Source: Streptomyces sp. NBC_00154 (GTDB taxonomy: Bacteria; Actinomycetota; Actinomycetes; Streptomycetales; Streptomycetaceae). From it: a stretch of DNA of 64,000 bases. The stretch lies in the NCBI RefSeq assembly GCF_026342835.1, contig NZ_JAPEMI010000002.1, positions 124,001 to 188,000 of the forward strand, in the 5' to 3' direction. Of this stretch, positions 35,033 through 43,464 are shown piece by piece (position 1 is the first letter of the stretch; each line of letters starts with the position of its first letter). Under the pieces are notes generated by a model, which ran no database searches, was not told where the DNA came from, and saw nothing but the letters and a program-made list of their open reading frames with translations. A program made the position numbers and the translations under genes.

Positions 35033-35344
35033 ATGAGGATCGCCCTGCACACCAAGGTCCGTGCCGACCGCATCGAGGAGTACGAGGCAGCGCACCGCGA
35101 AGTCCCCGCGGAACTCACCACCGCGATCCGGGCGGCGGGCGCCACCTCGTGGACGATCTGGCGCAGCGGCACCGACCTCTTCCACGTCATCGAGTGCGCG
35201 GACTACGCCCGGCTCCTCGCGGAGCTCGAGCAGCTGCCCGTCAACGTCGCCTGGCAGGCCCGGATGGACGAGCTCCTCGATGTCGCGCACGACTACTCGT
35301 CGGACGGCGCCGCAGCCGGTCTTCCCGTCGCCTGGGAACTGTGA
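35033..35344 (+). CDS. L-fucose/L-rhamnose mutarotase (RhaM/FucU-like)
   Basis: A 103-residue single-domain protein of the L-rhamnose mutarotase family (PF05336). The EYEAAHREVPAELTTAIRAAG segment contains the catalytic-type His. WTIWRSGTDLFHVIECADY supplies the second part of the pocket. It interconverts alpha and beta anomers, feeding the preferred one to the dehydrogenase encoded just upstream. It starts 2 bases after that gene and ends 1 base before the lactonase, so this is one tight operon. Confidence 0.9.
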   Translation: MRIALHTKVRADRIEEYEAAHREVPAELTTAIRAAGATSWTIWRSGTDLFHVIECADYARLLAELEQLPVNVAWQARMDELLDVAHDYSSDGAAAGLPVAWEL

Positions 35345-35345
35345 C

Positions 35346-36203
35346 ATGACCGGCCGGGAACGGATCGTCGACGCCCACCACCACGTATGGGACCTGGCGG
35401 TACGCGACCAGGAGTGGATCACCGGGGACGAACTGGCCCCGCTCGCCCGCACGTTCACCCTCGCCGACCTGGAGCCCGAGGCCCGCGCCGCCGGGGTGTA
35501 CGCCACCGTCCTCGTCCAGACCGTCACCGTCCCCGAGGAGACCCCCGAGTTCCTCGCCCTCGCCGACGGCAACGACCTTGTCGCGGGCGTCGTCGGCTGG
35601 ACCGACCTCACCGCGCCCGACATCGCCGACACGCTTGCCGCGCTGCGCGAACTCCCCGGCGGCGACCGGCTCGTCGCCATCCGCCACCAGGTCCAGGGCG
35701 AACCCGACCCCGAGTGGCTGCTGCGCCCCGACGTCCGCCGCGGGCTGTCCGCCGTGGCCGCCGCCGGACTCGTCTACGACCTGGTGGTCCAGTCCCATCA
35801 GCTGCCCGCCACCGTCTCGGCCGCCGCCCTGCTGCCCGAACTCACCTTCGTACTCGACCATGCCGGCAAGCCGCCCATCGCCACCCGGAGCCTGCACCCC
35901 TGGGCGGCCGACCTCAAGGCCCTGGCCGACCACCCCAACACCGTCTGCAAACTCTCCGGCCTGGTCACCGAGGCCGACCTGCGCTCCTGGACGGTCGACG
36001 ACCTCCGCCCGTACGCCGACACCGTTCTCGACGCGTTCGGACCCGACCGGCTGATGTTCGGCTCCGACTGGCCGGTCTGCCGGCTCGCGGCGAGTTACGC
36101 GGAAGTCGTCGACGCGGCCCGCACCCTCACCGAAGACCTTGCCGAGGACGAGCGGGCGGCGGTCTTCGCGACCACCGCCGAGCGGGTGTACGGGCTTCGA
36201 TAG
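35346..36203 (+). CDS. Amidohydrolase family 2 protein, probable L-fuconolactonase
   Basis: A 285-residue amidohydrolase_2 (TIM-barrel metal hydrolase). It shows the N-terminal DAHHHVWDL, a middle FVLDHAGKP and the C-terminal GSDWPVCRLA, typical of sugar lactonases. In context it opens L-fucono-lactone to L-fuconate. The next enzymes (fuconate dehydratase, KDF dehydrogenase) are not in the window, so the pathway must be completed elsewhere. Confidence 0.88.
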   Translation: MTGRERIVDAHHHVWDLAVRDQEWITGDELAPLARTFTLADLEPEARAAGVYATVLVQTVTVPEETPEFLALADGNDLVAGVVGWTDLTAPDIADTLAALRELPGGDRLVAIRHQVQGEPDPEWLLRPDVRRGLSAVAAAGLVYDLVVQSHQLPATVSAAALLPELTFVLDHAGKPPIATRSLHPWAADLKALADHPNTVCKLSGLVTEADLRSWTVDDLRPYADTVLDAFGPDRLMFGSDWPVCRLAASYAEVVDAARTLTEDLAEDERAAVFATTAERVYGLR

Positions 36204-36237
36204 GCACGGGCCCGTCGGGTGCGGCACCCTGGGAACC

Positions 36238-37098
36238 ATGCCCGAACTACCGGAGGTCGAGGCCCTGCGGGTCTTCCTCGACGAAAACCTGGTCGGCAAG
36301 GAGATCGTCCGCGTCCTGCCGCTCGCCGTCAGCGTGCTCAAGACCTACGACCCACCGCTCACCGCCCTGGAAGGCCTCACCGTCACCGACGTCGCGCGGC
36401 ACGGCAAGTTCCTGGACATCGGCGTCGGCCCGCTGCACCTGGTCACCCATCTCGCCCGGGCCGGCTGGCTGCACTGGAAGGACAGCTTCCCCGCCACCCC
36501 GCCGCGCCCCGGCAAGGGACCCCTGGCGCTGCGCACCGTACTCGCCGGTGGCGACGGCTTCGACCTCACCGAGGCGGGCACCACCAAACGCCTCGCCGTG
36601 TATCTGGTGCGCGACCCGGCCGAGGTGCCCGGCATCGTCCGCCTGGGGCCCGATCCGCTCGACGACGCCTTCGACCGTGACGCGTTCGCCGCGCTGCTTG
36701 CCGGGGAACGCCGTCGGATCAAGGGCGCTCTGCGCGACCAATCGCTGATCGCGGGCATCGGCAACGCCTACAGCGACGAGATCCTGCACGCCGCGAAGAT
36801 GTCACCGTTCAAACTGACCGCGAGCCTCACCGACGACGAGACCACCCGGCTGCACGCCGCGCTGCGCACCACGCTCCACGACGCTGTGGCACGCTCCAGC
36901 GGCGTGGCGGCCGGAAAGCTGAAGGCGGAGAAGAAGAGCGGGCTCCGCGTCCACGGCCGCACCGGCGAACCCTGCCCGGTATGCGGGGACACCATCCGAG
37001 AGGTCTCGTTCAGCGACTCGTCACTGCAGTACTGCCCGACCTGCCAGACGGGCGGCAAACCGCTCGCCGACCGCCGGCTCTCGAAGCTGCTCAAATAG
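36238..37098 (+). CDS. Fpg/Nei-family DNA glycosylase/AP lyase
   Basis: A 286-residue base-excision repair enzyme for oxidised bases. The catalytic N-terminus is Pro2-Glu3 (MPELPEVEAL). The helix-two-turn-helix lies in LIAGIGNAYSDEILHAAKMSP. The C-terminal zinc finger reads CPVCGDTIREVSFSDSSLQYC then PTC (C-x2-C-x16-C-x2-C). Whether it prefers 8-oxoguanine (Fpg) or oxidised pyrimidines (Nei) cannot be read from sequence alone. It begins 34 bases after the fucose operon with a GGGAA site. Confidence 0.93.
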   Translation: MPELPEVEALRVFLDENLVGKEIVRVLPLAVSVLKTYDPPLTALEGLTVTDVARHGKFLDIGVGPLHLVTHLARAGWLHWKDSFPATPPRPGKGPLALRTVLAGGDGFDLTEAGTTKRLAVYLVRDPAEVPGIVRLGPDPLDDAFDRDAFAALLAGERRRIKGALRDQSLIAGIGNAYSDEILHAAKMSPFKLTASLTDDETTRLHAALRTTLHDAVARSSGVAAGKLKAEKKSGLRVHGRTGEPCPVCGDTIREVSFSDSSLQYCPTCQTGGKPLADRRLSKLLK

Positions 37099-37124
37099 CG
37101 CACCGCCGCGCTCACCGCCGGCCC

Positions 37125-37784
37125 TCAGCGGGTCAGTTGCAGCAACCGCCGTCCGTCCGCCGCACGGATCTCGAAACGGTCGATGGCGGCCGGGTGCAAC
37201 GCAGCCCCGCCCTGCATCGACAGCGGCCTCCCGTCCGGGCCGGCCACCGACCAGGTGGTGACGGTCTCCTCGCTGCCGTCCCGCCCCACCGCGACCAGTG
37301 CGCACACCCCCGCCAACGGCACGCGCGACACCTCCAGACCGACATCCGTGCCCCACTCCTTCGCCCCGGTCGTCACCACGGCAGCCAGCCCCGTGGACCG
37401 GTCGGCCGCCGCCCACCGCTGCACCTGGGCCTGCCCCGGCGGCCCGGCCGATTCACCGACCACCACGAGCGGCCCGCCCACCGCGAGGACCACCGCCGCC
37501 GCCACCAGCGCCAGCCGCCGCCTGCGGCTCCTGCGCCGCGCGGCCACCACCGCACCCACCGCACGCCGCATCAACTCCGGGCCCGCCCGCACCACCGGAT
37601 CCACCCCCGGCGGCGTCCGCCGCGCATGCTCCGCGAGCACCTCGGTCACCGCGCCGAACTCCGCCGCCCGGATCTCGCACAGGGGACACTGGGCCAGATG
37701 CTCCTCGAAGCGGAAGGCATCGGCAGCGCCGAGCACGCCCAGTGCATAGGCGCCGACATTGCGATGAGGTTCCGGGGTGCGCAT
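37125..37784 (-). CDS. Membrane zinc-finger anti-sigma factor, orphan
   Basis: About 219 residues from ATG 37784. The N-terminal ZAS domain (HRNVGAYALGVLGAADAFRFEEH) has the H-x3-C-x2-C motif HLAQCPLC. There is one membrane helix (LALVAAAVVLAVGGPLVVVG) and an extracytoplasmic RskA-like domain of about 100 residues. Such proteins hold an ECF sigma factor at the membrane until a signal arrives. No sigma gene adjoins it, which is unusual for the class. The start is uncertain: TTG 37820 with GGAG upstream would add 12 residues, and ATG 37784 has no good ribosome site. It is divergent from the LytTR gene. Confidence 0.82.
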   Translation of the reverse strand: MRTPEPHRNVGAYALGVLGAADAFRFEEHLAQCPLCEIRAAEFGAVTEVLAEHARRTPPGVDPVVRAGPELMRRAVGAVVAARRRSRRRRLALVAAAVVLAVGGPLVVVGESAGPPGQAQVQRWAAADRSTGLAAVVTTGAKEWGTDVGLEVSRVPLAGVCALVAVGRDGSEETVTTWSVAGPDGRPLSMQGGAALHPAAIDRFEIRAADGRRLLQLTR

Positions 37785-37856
37785 GCCGTCTGGTACGGAC
37801 CCGGCCCGCGAATCACTCAAGCCAACTCCACCGGACACGCTCTACACTCCGGCCTC

Positions 37857-38639
37857 ATGCTGCGCGTACTGGCCGTCGACGACGAAGCACCCGCCCTGGA
37901 GGAGCTGCTCTACCTCCTTCGCGCCGATCCGCGCATCCGCAGCGCCGAGGGCGCCACCGGGGCCACCGAGGCGCTGCGCCGGATCGGCAGCGCCGTCGAC
38001 GCGGGACCTGACGACCCGTCCGCCATCGATGTCGTCTTCCTCGACATCCACATGGCGGGCCTCACCGGGCTCGATGTCGCCCAGTTGCTGGCCGGGTTCG
38101 CCGCGCCCCCGCTCATCGTCTTCGTCACCGCCCACGAAGGCTTTGCCGTTAACGCCTTCGACCTCAAAGCCGTCGACTACGTCCTCAAGCCCGTGCGCCG
38201 CGAACGGCTCTCCGAAGCCGTGCGCCGCGTCGCGGAACAGCTCGGCGACCGCTCCGCACCCGTGCACTCCACGCCTGTCCACTCCGCGTCCGTCCACGAC
38301 ACCGCAGCCGACCAGATACCCGTCGAACTCGGCGGAGTCATCCGGTTCATCCCGGTCGACGACATCACGTACGCCGAAGCCCAGGGCGACTACGCGCGGC
38401 TGTACACCGCCACCGGCAGCCACCTCGTCCGTATTCCCCTCACCACCCTTGAGGAGCGCTGGCGCTCGCGCGGCTTCGTACGCATCCACCGCCGCCATCT
38501 CGTCTCCCTCGCCCGCATCGACGAACTGCGGCTCGAGGCGGGCACCATGAGCGTCCGCATCGGCACCGCGGAGCTTGCCGTGAGCCGACGCCACACCCGC
38601 GCGCTGCGCGACCTGCTGATGCGGCGGACCGGCCGCTGA
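37857..38639 (+). CDS. LytTR-family response regulator
   Basis: A 260-residue regulator. The receiver domain (about 1-125) has VDDEAP, the phospho-acceptor Asp in VVFLDIHMAGLTGL and the switch lysine in DYVLKP. A short linker carries a PVHST/PVHSA/SVHDT repeat. The LytTR DNA-binding domain (about 155-260) reads IRFIPVDDITYAEAQGDY and FVRIHRRHLVSL. The cognate sensor is almost certainly the LytS-type kinase at 40604-41833. The transporter genes between them are the likely target, by analogy with the BtsSR/YpdAB-type pyruvate-sensing systems. Only 72 bases separate it from the divergent anti-sigma gene. Confidence 0.92.
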   Translation: MLRVLAVDDEAPALEELLYLLRADPRIRSAEGATGATEALRRIGSAVDAGPDDPSAIDVVFLDIHMAGLTGLDVAQLLAGFAAPPLIVFVTAHEGFAVNAFDLKAVDYVLKPVRRERLSEAVRRVAEQLGDRSAPVHSTPVHSASVHDTAADQIPVELGGVIRFIPVDDITYAEAQGDYARLYTATGSHLVRIPLTTLEERWRSRGFVRIHRRHLVSLARIDELRLEAGTMSVRIGTAELAVSRRHTRALRDLLMRRTGR

Positions 38640-38701
38640 CCAGGGCCTACCCGGGTTCGAACCCTTCCCAGAGCGCCCCCGGCTGCGTACACTCCGGGCC
38701 C

Positions 38702-39064
38702 ATGTCCGCAGAGTCGACGCCCCGGCGTGAAGTGGTGACGGGGGAGCCCCGGCGGGTGCGCCCGCTGCCGCGCTACCGCACCCAGTCGGAGATCGACGAG
38801 CAGACCGCTCTCGGTGGCGCCTACGTCCGTTCGCTGATGCGCAGTCAGCTGCGCGCCGGACTCACCGCCTTCAGCGTCCTCGCCGTGGTCGTCGGAACGC
38901 TCCCGCTGGTCTTCGAGGCCCTGCACAGCGCCGCCGTCGTATGGGCGGTCCTCGGCTTCGCCGCCTATCCGCCGCTGACCCTGATCGCCTGGTGGTACGT
39001 GCGGCGGGCCGAGCGCAACGAGCGCGACTTCGCGCGGCTCGTGGAAGGCCGCCCCGCGCAGTGA
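38702..39064 (+). CDS. Small DUF485-like membrane protein
   Basis: A 120-residue protein with two membrane helices (LTAFSVLAVVVGTLPLVF and AVVWAVLGFAAYPPLTLIAW). The conserved-looking start ALGGAYVRSLMRSQL and the end YVRRAERNERDFARLV resemble DUF485 partners of acetate/solute symporters. Its stop overlaps the symporter GTG by 4 bases, so the two are translationally coupled and probably form a complex or share regulation. Confidence 0.8.
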   Translation: MSAESTPRREVVTGEPRRVRPLPRYRTQSEIDEQTALGGAYVRSLMRSQLRAGLTAFSVLAVVVGTLPLVFEALHSAAVVWAVLGFAAYPPLTLIAWWYVRRAERNERDFARLVEGRPAQ

Positions 39065-40542
39065 GCCGGACGTACGCGGTGGTGGCCGTGGCCGCCGTCG
39101 TTCTCACCACCCTCCTCGTCGGCGGTTTCGGGCTGCGCATCTCCCGCACCACCTCGGACTTCTACGTCGCCTCCCGCACCGTCCGACCCCGGCTCAACGC
39201 CGCAGCGATCAGCGGCGAATACCTCTCCGCCGCCTCCTTCCTCGGCATCGCGGGCCTGGTGCTCGTGCACGGCCCCGACATGCTCTGGTACCCGGTCGGC
39301 TACACCGCTGGCTATCTGCTGCTGCTGGTGTTCGTCGCCGCGCCGCTGCGCCGCTCCGGGGCGTACACCCTGCCCGACTTCGCCGAGGGAAGGCTCGAAT
39401 CGCGACAGGTGCGAAGGCTGGTGAGCGTCCTCGTCGTCGGGGCGGGCTGGCTCTATCTCGTACCGCAGCTCCAGGGCGCCGGGCTCACCTTGAAAATCCT
39501 GACCGGGGCGCCCGGCTGGCTCGGCGATGTGCTCGTCGCGTCGGTCGTCGTGACAGCCGTCGCCGCGGGCGGCATGCGGTCCATCACCTTCGTGCAGGTC
39601 TTCCAGTACTGGCTGAAGCTGACCGCGCTCCTGGTCCCCGCGATCTTCCTGGTGCTGGCCTGGCACGGCAGCGGGCATCCCCGGGGCACCTTCGACGAGC
39701 AGGTGTCCGTCTTCCGCGCCGACCATCCGCTGTACGCCACGTACGGGCTGATCATCGCGACGTTCCTGGGCACCATGGGGCTGCCGCACGTCGTCGTCCG
39801 CTTCTACACCAGCCCCAACGGCCGCGACGCCCGCCGCACCACCGTCGTCGTACTCGCCCTCATCGGCGTGTTCTATCTGCTGCCGCCCGTCTACGGAGCG
39901 CTCGGCAGGGTGTACGCCCCCGAGCTGATCCACGGCGGGGACGCGGACGCGGCTGTGCTGCTGCTGCCCGAGCGGGTCATCGGCGGCCTCGGCGGGGATC
40001 TGCTCGGCGCGCTCATCGCGGGCGGCGCGTTCGCCGCGTTCCTGTCGACCGCCTCCGGACTCACCATGGCCGTCGCCGGAGTCATCACCCAGGACGTCCT
40101 GCCGTCGCGCGGGGTGCGGCACTTCCGGCTGGCCACCGTGCTCGCCATGTGTGTCCCGCTGGCCGGCTCGCTGATGGTCAGCCGGGTGCCGGTGGCGGAC
40201 TCGGTGGGGATGGCGTTCGCCGTATCGGCGTCGTCGTTCTGCCCACTGCTGGTCCTCGGCATCTGGTGGCGGCGGCTCACCCCGCCCGGCGCGATCGCCG
40301 GACTGCTGCTCGGTGGCGGCTCGGCGTTCCTGTCCGTCGCCATCACCGTCAGTGGTGCGGTGCGTCCGCCAGGATGGCCGCACACGCTGCTCGCCTGGCC
40401 CGCCGTCTGGTCGGTGCCGGTCGGCTTCCTCGCGATGGTTCTGGTGTCGCTGGCCACGCCCGGCCGCATACCGCCCGGGACGAACGCCGCGATGACGCGT
40501 TTCCACCTCCCGGAAGCGCTGATGCCCGGCAGACACCGATGA
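39061..40542 (+). CDS. Sodium:solute symporter (ActP-like cation/carboxylate symporter)
   Basis: A 493-residue integral membrane protein with about 13 helices, SSS family. Family blocks include DFYVASRTVRPRLNAAAISG, EYLSAASFLGIAGL, GMRSITFVQVFQYWLK and GLPHVVVRFYT. Closest in type to acetate/pyruvate symporters (ActP, MctC), so it likely imports a small monocarboxylate with Na+ or H+. The exact substrate is inferred. GTG 39061 lies inside the stop of the DUF485 gene. The LytS/LytTR pair flanking this gene suggests substrate-induced expression. Confidence 0.9.
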   Translation: MSRTYAVVAVAAVVLTTLLVGGFGLRISRTTSDFYVASRTVRPRLNAAAISGEYLSAASFLGIAGLVLVHGPDMLWYPVGYTAGYLLLLVFVAAPLRRSGAYTLPDFAEGRLESRQVRRLVSVLVVGAGWLYLVPQLQGAGLTLKILTGAPGWLGDVLVASVVVTAVAAGGMRSITFVQVFQYWLKLTALLVPAIFLVLAWHGSGHPRGTFDEQVSVFRADHPLYATYGLIIATFLGTMGLPHVVVRFYTSPNGRDARRTTVVVLALIGVFYLLPPVYGALGRVYAPELIHGGDADAAVLLLPERVIGGLGGDLLGALIAGGAFAAFLSTASGLTMAVAGVITQDVLPSRGVRHFRLATVLAMCVPLAGSLMVSRVPVADSVGMAFAVSASSFCPLLVLGIWWRRLTPPGAIAGLLLGGGSAFLSVAITVSGAVRPPGWPHTLLAWPAVWSVPVGFLAMVLVSLATPGRIPPGTNAAMTRFHLPEALMPGRHR

Positions 40543-40603
40543 ACGGGGCCGCGATGACTGAGGGACGCGGTGCGCCGGGGGCCGCGACGACCGGGGGACA
40601 GCC

Positions 40604-41833
40604 ATGACCGGGGCCGGATACGCCGTACTCGTCCTGCTCGTACTCCTGCTGTTCGGCGGCGGCTTTCTGCTCGGCCGCCGTACCGCCCGCCCCGTACGCA
40701 CCAGCGACGTCGGCACCCCCGTCGAGCACGCCACCTTCGAGACCCTGCACACCGCCTCGCTCGCCGCGCCCCCGCTGCGCGCCGGACTCACCGAGGAGAG
40801 CGCCCGCAAGTCCGCCCGCAGACTGCGCTCCCTGCTCGGCACCGACGCACTCTGTCTCACCGACCGCGACCGGGTGCTCGTCTGGGACGGCGAGGGCGAC
40901 CACCACGGCAAGCACGTCATGGACCAGGTGCGGGGCCTCCTCGCCAGCGGCAGGGACACCGCCTTCCACAGCGACTGCGACGACCTCGACTGCACGCTGC
41001 GCTGGGCCGTCGCCGTACCGCTGACCGTCGACCACCGGGTCCTCGGCACCCTGATCGCCTACGCCCCGCGCGAGTCCGCGGTGCTGGCGAGGGCGGCCGG
41101 AGAGGTCGCCCGCTGGGTCTGCGTACAGCTGGAACTCGCCGAACTCGACCGGTCCCGGACCCAGCTCATCGAGGCCGAGATCAGGGCCCTGCGCGCCCAG
41201 ATATCCCCGCACTTCATCTTCAACTCGCTCGCTTCCATCGCGTCGTTCGTCCGCACCGACCCCGAGCAGGCCCGCGAGCTGCTGCTGGAGTTCGCCGACT
41301 TCACGCGCTACTCGTTCCGCAGCCACGGCGACTTCACCACCCTCGCCGACGAGTTGCACTCCATCGATCAGTATCTGGCGCTCGTGCGGGCCCGCTTCGG
41401 CAAGCGGCTCTCGGTCAGACTCCAGGTCGCCCCCGAAGTGCTGCCCGTCGCCCTGCCGTTCCTCTGTCTCCAGCCGCTCGTCGAGAACGCGGTCAAGCAC
41501 GGCCTCGAAGGCGCCGTCACCCTTCCCCGAGATCTCGACTCCGCGCGAGCAGGGGAGAGCCCGATCCGCATCACCATCAGCGCCCTGGACGCGGGCTCCG
41601 AGGCGGTAGTCGTCATCGAGGACGACGGCACCGGCATGGATCCCGAACGACTCCGGCAGATCCTGCGCGGCGAGGGCGGTACCTCCACCGGCATCGGCCT
41701 GCTCAACGTCGACGAGCGGCTGCGCCAGGTGTACGGCGACGACTACGGGCTCGTCATCGAGACGGGGATCGGCGCAGGGATGAAGATCACGGTGCGGTTG
41801 CCGAAGTACCGTGCCGGGGTGCACGGTTCATGA
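40604..41833 (+). CDS. LytS-type sensor histidine kinase
   Basis: A 409-residue kinase. It has one N-terminal membrane helix (AVLVLLVLLLFGGGFLLG), a GAF-like sensory region (about 60-175), and the His_kinase domain with the phospho-accepting His in QISPHFIFNSLASI. A HATPase with LQPLVENAVKHGLEG and STGIGLLNVDERL follows. It pairs with the LytTR regulator at 37857-38639, with the DUF485/SSS transporter genes lying between the two. With a single helix and a GAF domain the signal may be sensed in the cytosol or through the transporter. Confidence 0.92.
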   Translation: MTGAGYAVLVLLVLLLFGGGFLLGRRTARPVRTSDVGTPVEHATFETLHTASLAAPPLRAGLTEESARKSARRLRSLLGTDALCLTDRDRVLVWDGEGDHHGKHVMDQVRGLLASGRDTAFHSDCDDLDCTLRWAVAVPLTVDHRVLGTLIAYAPRESAVLARAAGEVARWVCVQLELAELDRSRTQLIEAEIRALRAQISPHFIFNSLASIASFVRTDPEQARELLLEFADFTRYSFRSHGDFTTLADELHSIDQYLALVRARFGKRLSVRLQVAPEVLPVALPFLCLQPLVENAVKHGLEGAVTLPRDLDSARAGESPIRITISALDAGSEAVVVIEDDGTGMDPERLRQILRGEGGTSTGIGLLNVDERLRQVYGDDYGLVIETGIGAGMKITVRLPKYRAGVHGS

Positions 41834-41870
41834 CCGCCGCCACGGGCGGCACCCGCCGGGCGGGCAGCGG

Positions 41871-42404
41871 TCAGTACAGGTGGATCGCCAGATGCCCCAG
41901 CGGCAGCCCCAGCTGCCAGGCCGGCGTCCACACCTGGGCCGTGTCCTGCGGCCACTCCAGATCCTCCTCGAGATCGACCGGCTCCCACGGCGCCGGACCG
42001 ATCGCATCGAGGTCGGCCGCGAGCAGCTCGGTCTCCTCCAGCCACCGCCACGCGACACGGGCCAGCGCCAGATCGGGGTCCGGTCCGTCCCGCTCACCAT
42101 CCGGCGCCGGAGCCGCCGCCAGTGCGTCGAGCCGCTCGCAGACCCACATGCGCCAGGCCGTCCCGTACGCGGTCAGCAGCCGCAGCTCGTCCATCCGGGT
42201 CGCGGGCAGGGCATCGGCCACGCCTCCGTCGGAGAGAAAGATGGTCAGGGCGAGCGCATCGCGCCCCGCGCGGTACTCCAGCGTCGACGGCTCCATCAGA
42301 TCGCCGGTCCGCAGCAGTTCATCGGCGATGTACTCGGCGTACATCCAGGCCATCGGGACCAGCAGCCCGCCCCCACTGGTTCCATCCGTACGTTCCGGAC
42401 GCAT
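41871..42404 (-). CDS. Conserved hypothetical protein
   Basis: A 177-residue acidic protein without signal peptide or membrane helix. Visible blocks are AWMYAEYIADELLRTGDL near the start, RMDELRLLTAYGTAWRMWVCERL in the middle, and TPAWQLGLPLGHLAIHLY at the end. The length and composition suggest a real gene, and its codon bias fits its neighbours. I do not recognise the family. It converges on the kinase gene 37 bases away, where a small GCCGCC/GGCGGC stem may terminate both. Confidence 0.65.
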   Translation of the reverse strand: MRPERTDGTSGGGLLVPMAWMYAEYIADELLRTGDLMEPSTLEYRAGRDALALTIFLSDGGVADALPATRMDELRLLTAYGTAWRMWVCERLDALAAAPAPDGERDGPDPDLALARVAWRWLEETELLAADLDAIGPAPWEPVDLEEDLEWPQDTAQVWTPAWQLGLPLGHLAIHLY

Positions 42405-42533
42405 CCCGTCTCGCCTCTTTCTCTTCTCGGCACCGGGCTACACGCAGCATTGAACCGGGGGAGCGCGCCCCGCGTGGCCAGAAGGACAGGATCCGTCGGA
42501 CCGGATCCGTCACAGAACAGACATGAGGTTGCG

Positions 42534-42734
42534 ATGACCGCCGATCCCGGGGAGGGCCCGCATGTGCGGCAGCTGCTCGGCGCCTATGTTCTCGACGCAC
42601 TCACGCCCGGGGAGACCCGCCGCGTCTGCCACCATCTGCGGGAGTGCGACGGCTGCGCCGCCGACTATGTGGAGGTCGCGGAGGCCGCGACCCTGCTCGG
42701 CCTGGTCAGCGAGGAGGACCTGCTCTGGGAGTAG
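42534..42734 (+). CDS. Minimal zinc-finger anti-sigma protein (ZAS only)
   Basis: A 66-residue protein that is a bare anti-sigma zinc-binding domain: RQLLGAYVLDALTPGETRRV, then HHLRECDGC as the H-x3-C-x2-C metal site. There is no membrane anchor, so it would be a cytosolic, possibly redox-sensitive, anti-sigma factor. ATG 42534 has GAGG upstream. Its last 70 bases are also the antisense of the end of the ECF sigma gene on the other strand, the obvious partner. Confidence 0.82.
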   Translation: MTADPGEGPHVRQLLGAYVLDALTPGETRRVCHHLRECDGCAADYVEVAEAATLLGLVSEEDLLWE

Positions 42735-43237
42735 CCGGGCAGATTACGGGAGAGCAGGCGCAGCGCGTAGTAAGAGCGGGACTTGACCGTGCCCGCCGGT
42801 ATGCCGAGCACCTGCGCCGTCTCGCCCACGCTCAGCCCGCGGAAATATATCTGCACCAGCACCGCACGGTGCTCGGGGCTGAGCGTGCGCACCGCCTCGC
42901 GCACATCGAGCGCGGCGACGGTGGACTCCGTGGTGTCCTCCCGGTCCGGGGCGCTCTCCAGCGCGATGTCGCCGACCTCGGTCGGCCGGGCCTGCCGGGA
43001 CCTGCGCGCGTCGATCGCGAGGCGCCGGGCGACGGTGAAGAGCCAGGGCCGCATCGAGTCGTACGGACCGTCGAACGCCTCCGGGTGCTGCCAGGCCCGT
43101 ACCAGCGTCTCCTGGAGGAGGTCCTCGGCCCGCTGCCGGTCGCCGAAGGTCAGACCGAGCAGGAAGTGCAGGAGCGCGGGGCCGTGTTCGCGCTGCAACT
43201 TCGCGAGGGCCTGCTCATCGGTCGTCGTCGTGGTCAT
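42665..43237 (-). CDS. ECF-type RNA polymerase sigma factor
   Basis: A 190-residue extracytoplasmic-function sigma factor. Region 2 shows DRQRAEDLLQETLVRAWQHPE and MRPWLFTVARRLAIDARR. Region 4 shows LSPEHRAVLVQIYFRGLSVGETAQVLGIP in family form. After the normal end of region 4 (ALRLLSRNL) there is a Ser/Arg-rich tail of about 24 residues encoded antisense to the small anti-sigma gene. ATG 43237 has GGGAAGGG eight bases upstream. The convergent rather than tandem placement relative to the anti-sigma gene is unusual. Confidence 0.92.
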   Translation of the reverse strand: MTTTTTDEQALAKLQREHGPALLHFLLGLTFGDRQRAEDLLQETLVRAWQHPEAFDGPYDSMRPWLFTVARRLAIDARRSRQARPTEVGDIALESAPDREDTTESTVAALDVREAVRTLSPEHRAVLVQIYFRGLSVGETAQVLGIPAGTVKSRSYYALRLLSRNLPGYSQSRSSSLTRPSRVAASATST

Positions 43238-43464
43238 CGTGCACGCCCTTCCCCGCGGAGACCCCTGCCGCCGCGCCGCTGCCTGCGCCGTATACGAACG
43301 CATTCGCGCCGAGACGAACAGCAGATGCACCGAGGCGTGCGACGAGCGGTCGCACAGAGCGGCGAATGGTGCGGTGAACGGTCGGGCGGACGCCGAGCGG
43401 GCTCAGGGCCTTCTTCGGCAGACCCCCGGCCCGTCCTCGGTCGCCGCGGCCGAGGACGAGCCGG

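Noticed and set aside
38652..38668. GGGTTCGAACCC, like a tRNA T-arm or att site
   Set aside because: The flanks do not fold into a cloverleaf and no second copy or integrase is present; it is a plain palindrome.
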